From Streptomyces sp. NBC_01446 (GTDB taxonomy: Bacteria > Actinomycetota > Actinomycetes > Streptomycetales > Streptomycetaceae): DNA of 64,000 bases. The notes beneath the pieces are model-generated. The model was not told the DNA's origin, made no database searches, and saw only the letters and a program-made list of their open reading frames with translations. Shown here piece after piece: positions 62,807 through 64,000 of this stretch (position 1 is the first letter of the stretch; each line of letters opens with the position of its first letter). The translations under genes and the position numbers were made by a program. The stretch is taken from contig NZ_JAPEPO010000001.1 of assembly GCF_026340095.1 (NCBI RefSeq), positions 2,944,501 to 3,008,500 of the forward strand, read 5' to 3'.

Positions 62807-64000
62807 TGACGCCGCCTTCGAGTCGCCCCCGTCCGGTACGGATAGCCGCGCGGTCGGCCGTGGCCGCCGTGCTCGCGCTCTGCTGGGCGCTTCTGCCCGC
62901 CACGACCGCCCGGGCCGACGACCCCGTCACTCTGTCGAGAACCGGCCAGATCACCGACAAGGTGGACGCCCTTCGCGACCGTGAGCACGACGTCGCCTCG
63001 GCCCTCGACTCGCTCGACAGCGAGCACAACACCCAGCTCTTCGTGGTCTACGTACGCGACTTCTCCGGCCGCTCCGCCCAGGACTGGGCCGATGACACGG
63101 CCGCCAAGAACGGCCTCGGCCTCAACGACGTACTCCTCGCCGTCGCCACGCACGACCGGCAGTACGCCTACTCCGTCGACCAGGACTCCCAGCTCACCGA
63201 CGCGCAGCTCAAGGATGTCGCGCAGACCGCGATCGAACCGGCGCTGCGCAGGAACGACTGGGCGGGCGCCGGGATCGGCGCGGCAGGCGGCATTTCCGCC
63301 ACGCTCGCGGGCCGCCCCGTCCCCACCCCCACGATCACCCCGGGCCCGGCCGACCCCGGCGGCTCGGACACGCATCCCAGCGCGGCCGACCTCGCCCTGC
63401 CCCTCGTCGTGGTCGTCGGCGCGGCATCCCTCGCGGCGTTCACGTACACCCGCCGCAAGAGGCGCACGCGTACCCGCACCACGCCCGGCGGCGGCTGGGG
63501 CGGGGGCACGGGACCGAAGGCCACGCCGCTGCCCGAGCTGGACAAGCAGGCCAGGCGGATGCTGGTGGAGAGCGACGACTCGATCCGCACGAGTACGGAG
63601 GAACTCGGTTTCGCCACCGCCCAGTTCGGCGACGAGGCCGTGAAGCCGTTCACCGAGGCGCTGGCGTATGCCCAGTCGGAGCTGACGGCGGCCTTCCGGC
63701 TGCGCCAGCAGCTCGACGACGCGCACCCCGAGGACGACGCGACGAGGCGGCAGATGCTGGACGAGATCATCAGCCGCTGCACCGAGGCGGGACGCAGGCT
63801 GGACACCGAGGCCGCGGGCTTCGACCGGCTGCGGGCCCTGGAGCGCACCGCGCCCGAGGCCCTCGCGCACGTGGAGCTCACCTCCCGCGACCTGGCCGCC
63901 CGCACGACGACGACCGAAGAAACGCTGACGGCGCTCGGCTCCCGCTACGCGCCGTCCGCACTGCTTCCCGTGGCGGGCCACATCGAGCAGGCCAAGGACC
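62806..64000 (+). CDS. TPM-domain membrane protein (C-terminus beyond window)
   Basis: About 398 residues are visible from GTG 62806 and the frame stays open. The signal peptide (ARSAVAAVLALCWALLPATT, about 15-34) is followed by a TPM domain (about 45-165): ITDKVDALRDREHDVASALD, FVVYVRDFSGRSAQDWADDT and VLLAVATHDRQYAYSVDQDS. A second helix follows (about 203-220, LALPLVVVVGAASLAAFT) with a basic stop, then a cytoplasmic part with a long coiled coil (LDKQARRMLVESDDSIRTST, KPFTEALAYAQSELTAAFRL). The family is annotated as membrane-associated phosphatase or photosystem repair in other phyla; here the function is unknown. Confidence 0.8.
   Translation, partial: MTPPSSRPRPVRIAARSAVAAVLALCWALLPATTARADDPVTLSRTGQITDKVDALRDREHDVASALDSLDSEHNTQLFVVYVRDFSGRSAQDWADDTAAKNGLGLNDVLLAVATHDRQYAYSVDQDSQLTDAQLKDVAQTAIEPALRRNDWAGAGIGAAGGISATLAGRPVPTPTITPGPADPGGSDTHPSAADLALPLVVVVGAASLAAFTYTRRKRRTRTRTTPGGGWGGGTGPKATPLPELDKQARRMLVESDDSIRTSTEELGFATAQFGDEAVKPFTEALAYAQSELTAAFRLRQQLDDAHPEDDATRRQMLDEIISRCTEAGRRLDTEAAGFDRLRALERTAPEALAHVELTSRDLAARTTTTEETLTALGSRYAPSALLPVAGHIEQAKD

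Overview
The window is core chromosome of a Streptomyces. Evidence for this is the very high G+C, frequent GTG starts with GGAG/GAGG ribosome-binding sites, a five-gene operon laid out like bldK, the mycothiol gene mshB, and a gene order that follows the conserved actinobacterial block known from Mycobacterium tuberculosis (corA, MgtE-N, mrp, tatB, htrA, rseA, sigE, O-methyltransferase, DUF3117, tagA, folP2, LOG, dapE, dapC, ferredoxin, mshB, lpqW, typA). The mycobacterial comparison is from memory. I saw no transposase, integrase, phage gene, CRISPR array, rRNA or tRNA.

1-8.7 kb: a NYN-domain protein cut by the left edge, a 50-residue orphan protein followed by a 28-bp tandem repeat, MarC, a PHP phosphoesterase, a zinc-ribbon protein, an MFS transporter with an operator-like promoter and repeated leader, a SUFU-domain protein, CorA behind a structured 460-bp leader, and a lipoprotein.

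8.9-18.2 kb: an MgtE-N/CBS protein overlapping a DUF1003 membrane protein; Mrp; then, reading leftward, an envelope-stress group of ECF sigma factor, zinc anti-sigma factor (4-nt GTGA overlap), HtrA-type protease and TatB. An O-methyltransferase diverges from the sigma gene and seems to start at ATT.

18.3-27 kb: DUF3117, enoyl-CoA hydratase, 3-methyladenine glycosylase I coupled to a DivIVA-like membrane protein, a FolP2-type DHPS homologue, LOG protein, DapE, an exported lysozyme-like protein, an Ala/Gly-rich secreted protein, DapC (its stop codon lies in a 14-bp tandem repeat) and ferredoxin.

27-38.6 kb: GNAT and SirB1 proteins, a coupled ABC-2 exporter with a DesK/DesR-type two-component system, a large membrane protein with peptidoglycan-binding-like repeats, a DUF6113-like protein coupled to MshB, a small two-helix membrane protein and an S9 peptidase.

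38.7-52.2 kb: two complete oligopeptide ABC importers in tandem, both read leftward, separated by a beta-lactamase-fold serine hydrolase. The second has the bldKA-E order and a 15-bp hairpin between bldKB and bldKC. A relic resembling a binding-protein start lies upstream of bldKA.

53-64 kb: TypA/BipA, an LpqW-like lipoprotein, and rightward a succinate dehydrogenase operon of the mycobacterial Sdh1 type (small protein, Cys/His-rich membrane subunit, SdhA, SdhB), a membrane protein, and a TPM-domain protein cut by the right edge.

Overall this is housekeeping and developmental chromosome rather than an accessory island. The most unusual signals are the ATT start, the CorA leader, the Sdh1 membrane subunit, the bldK hairpin and the binding-protein relic.
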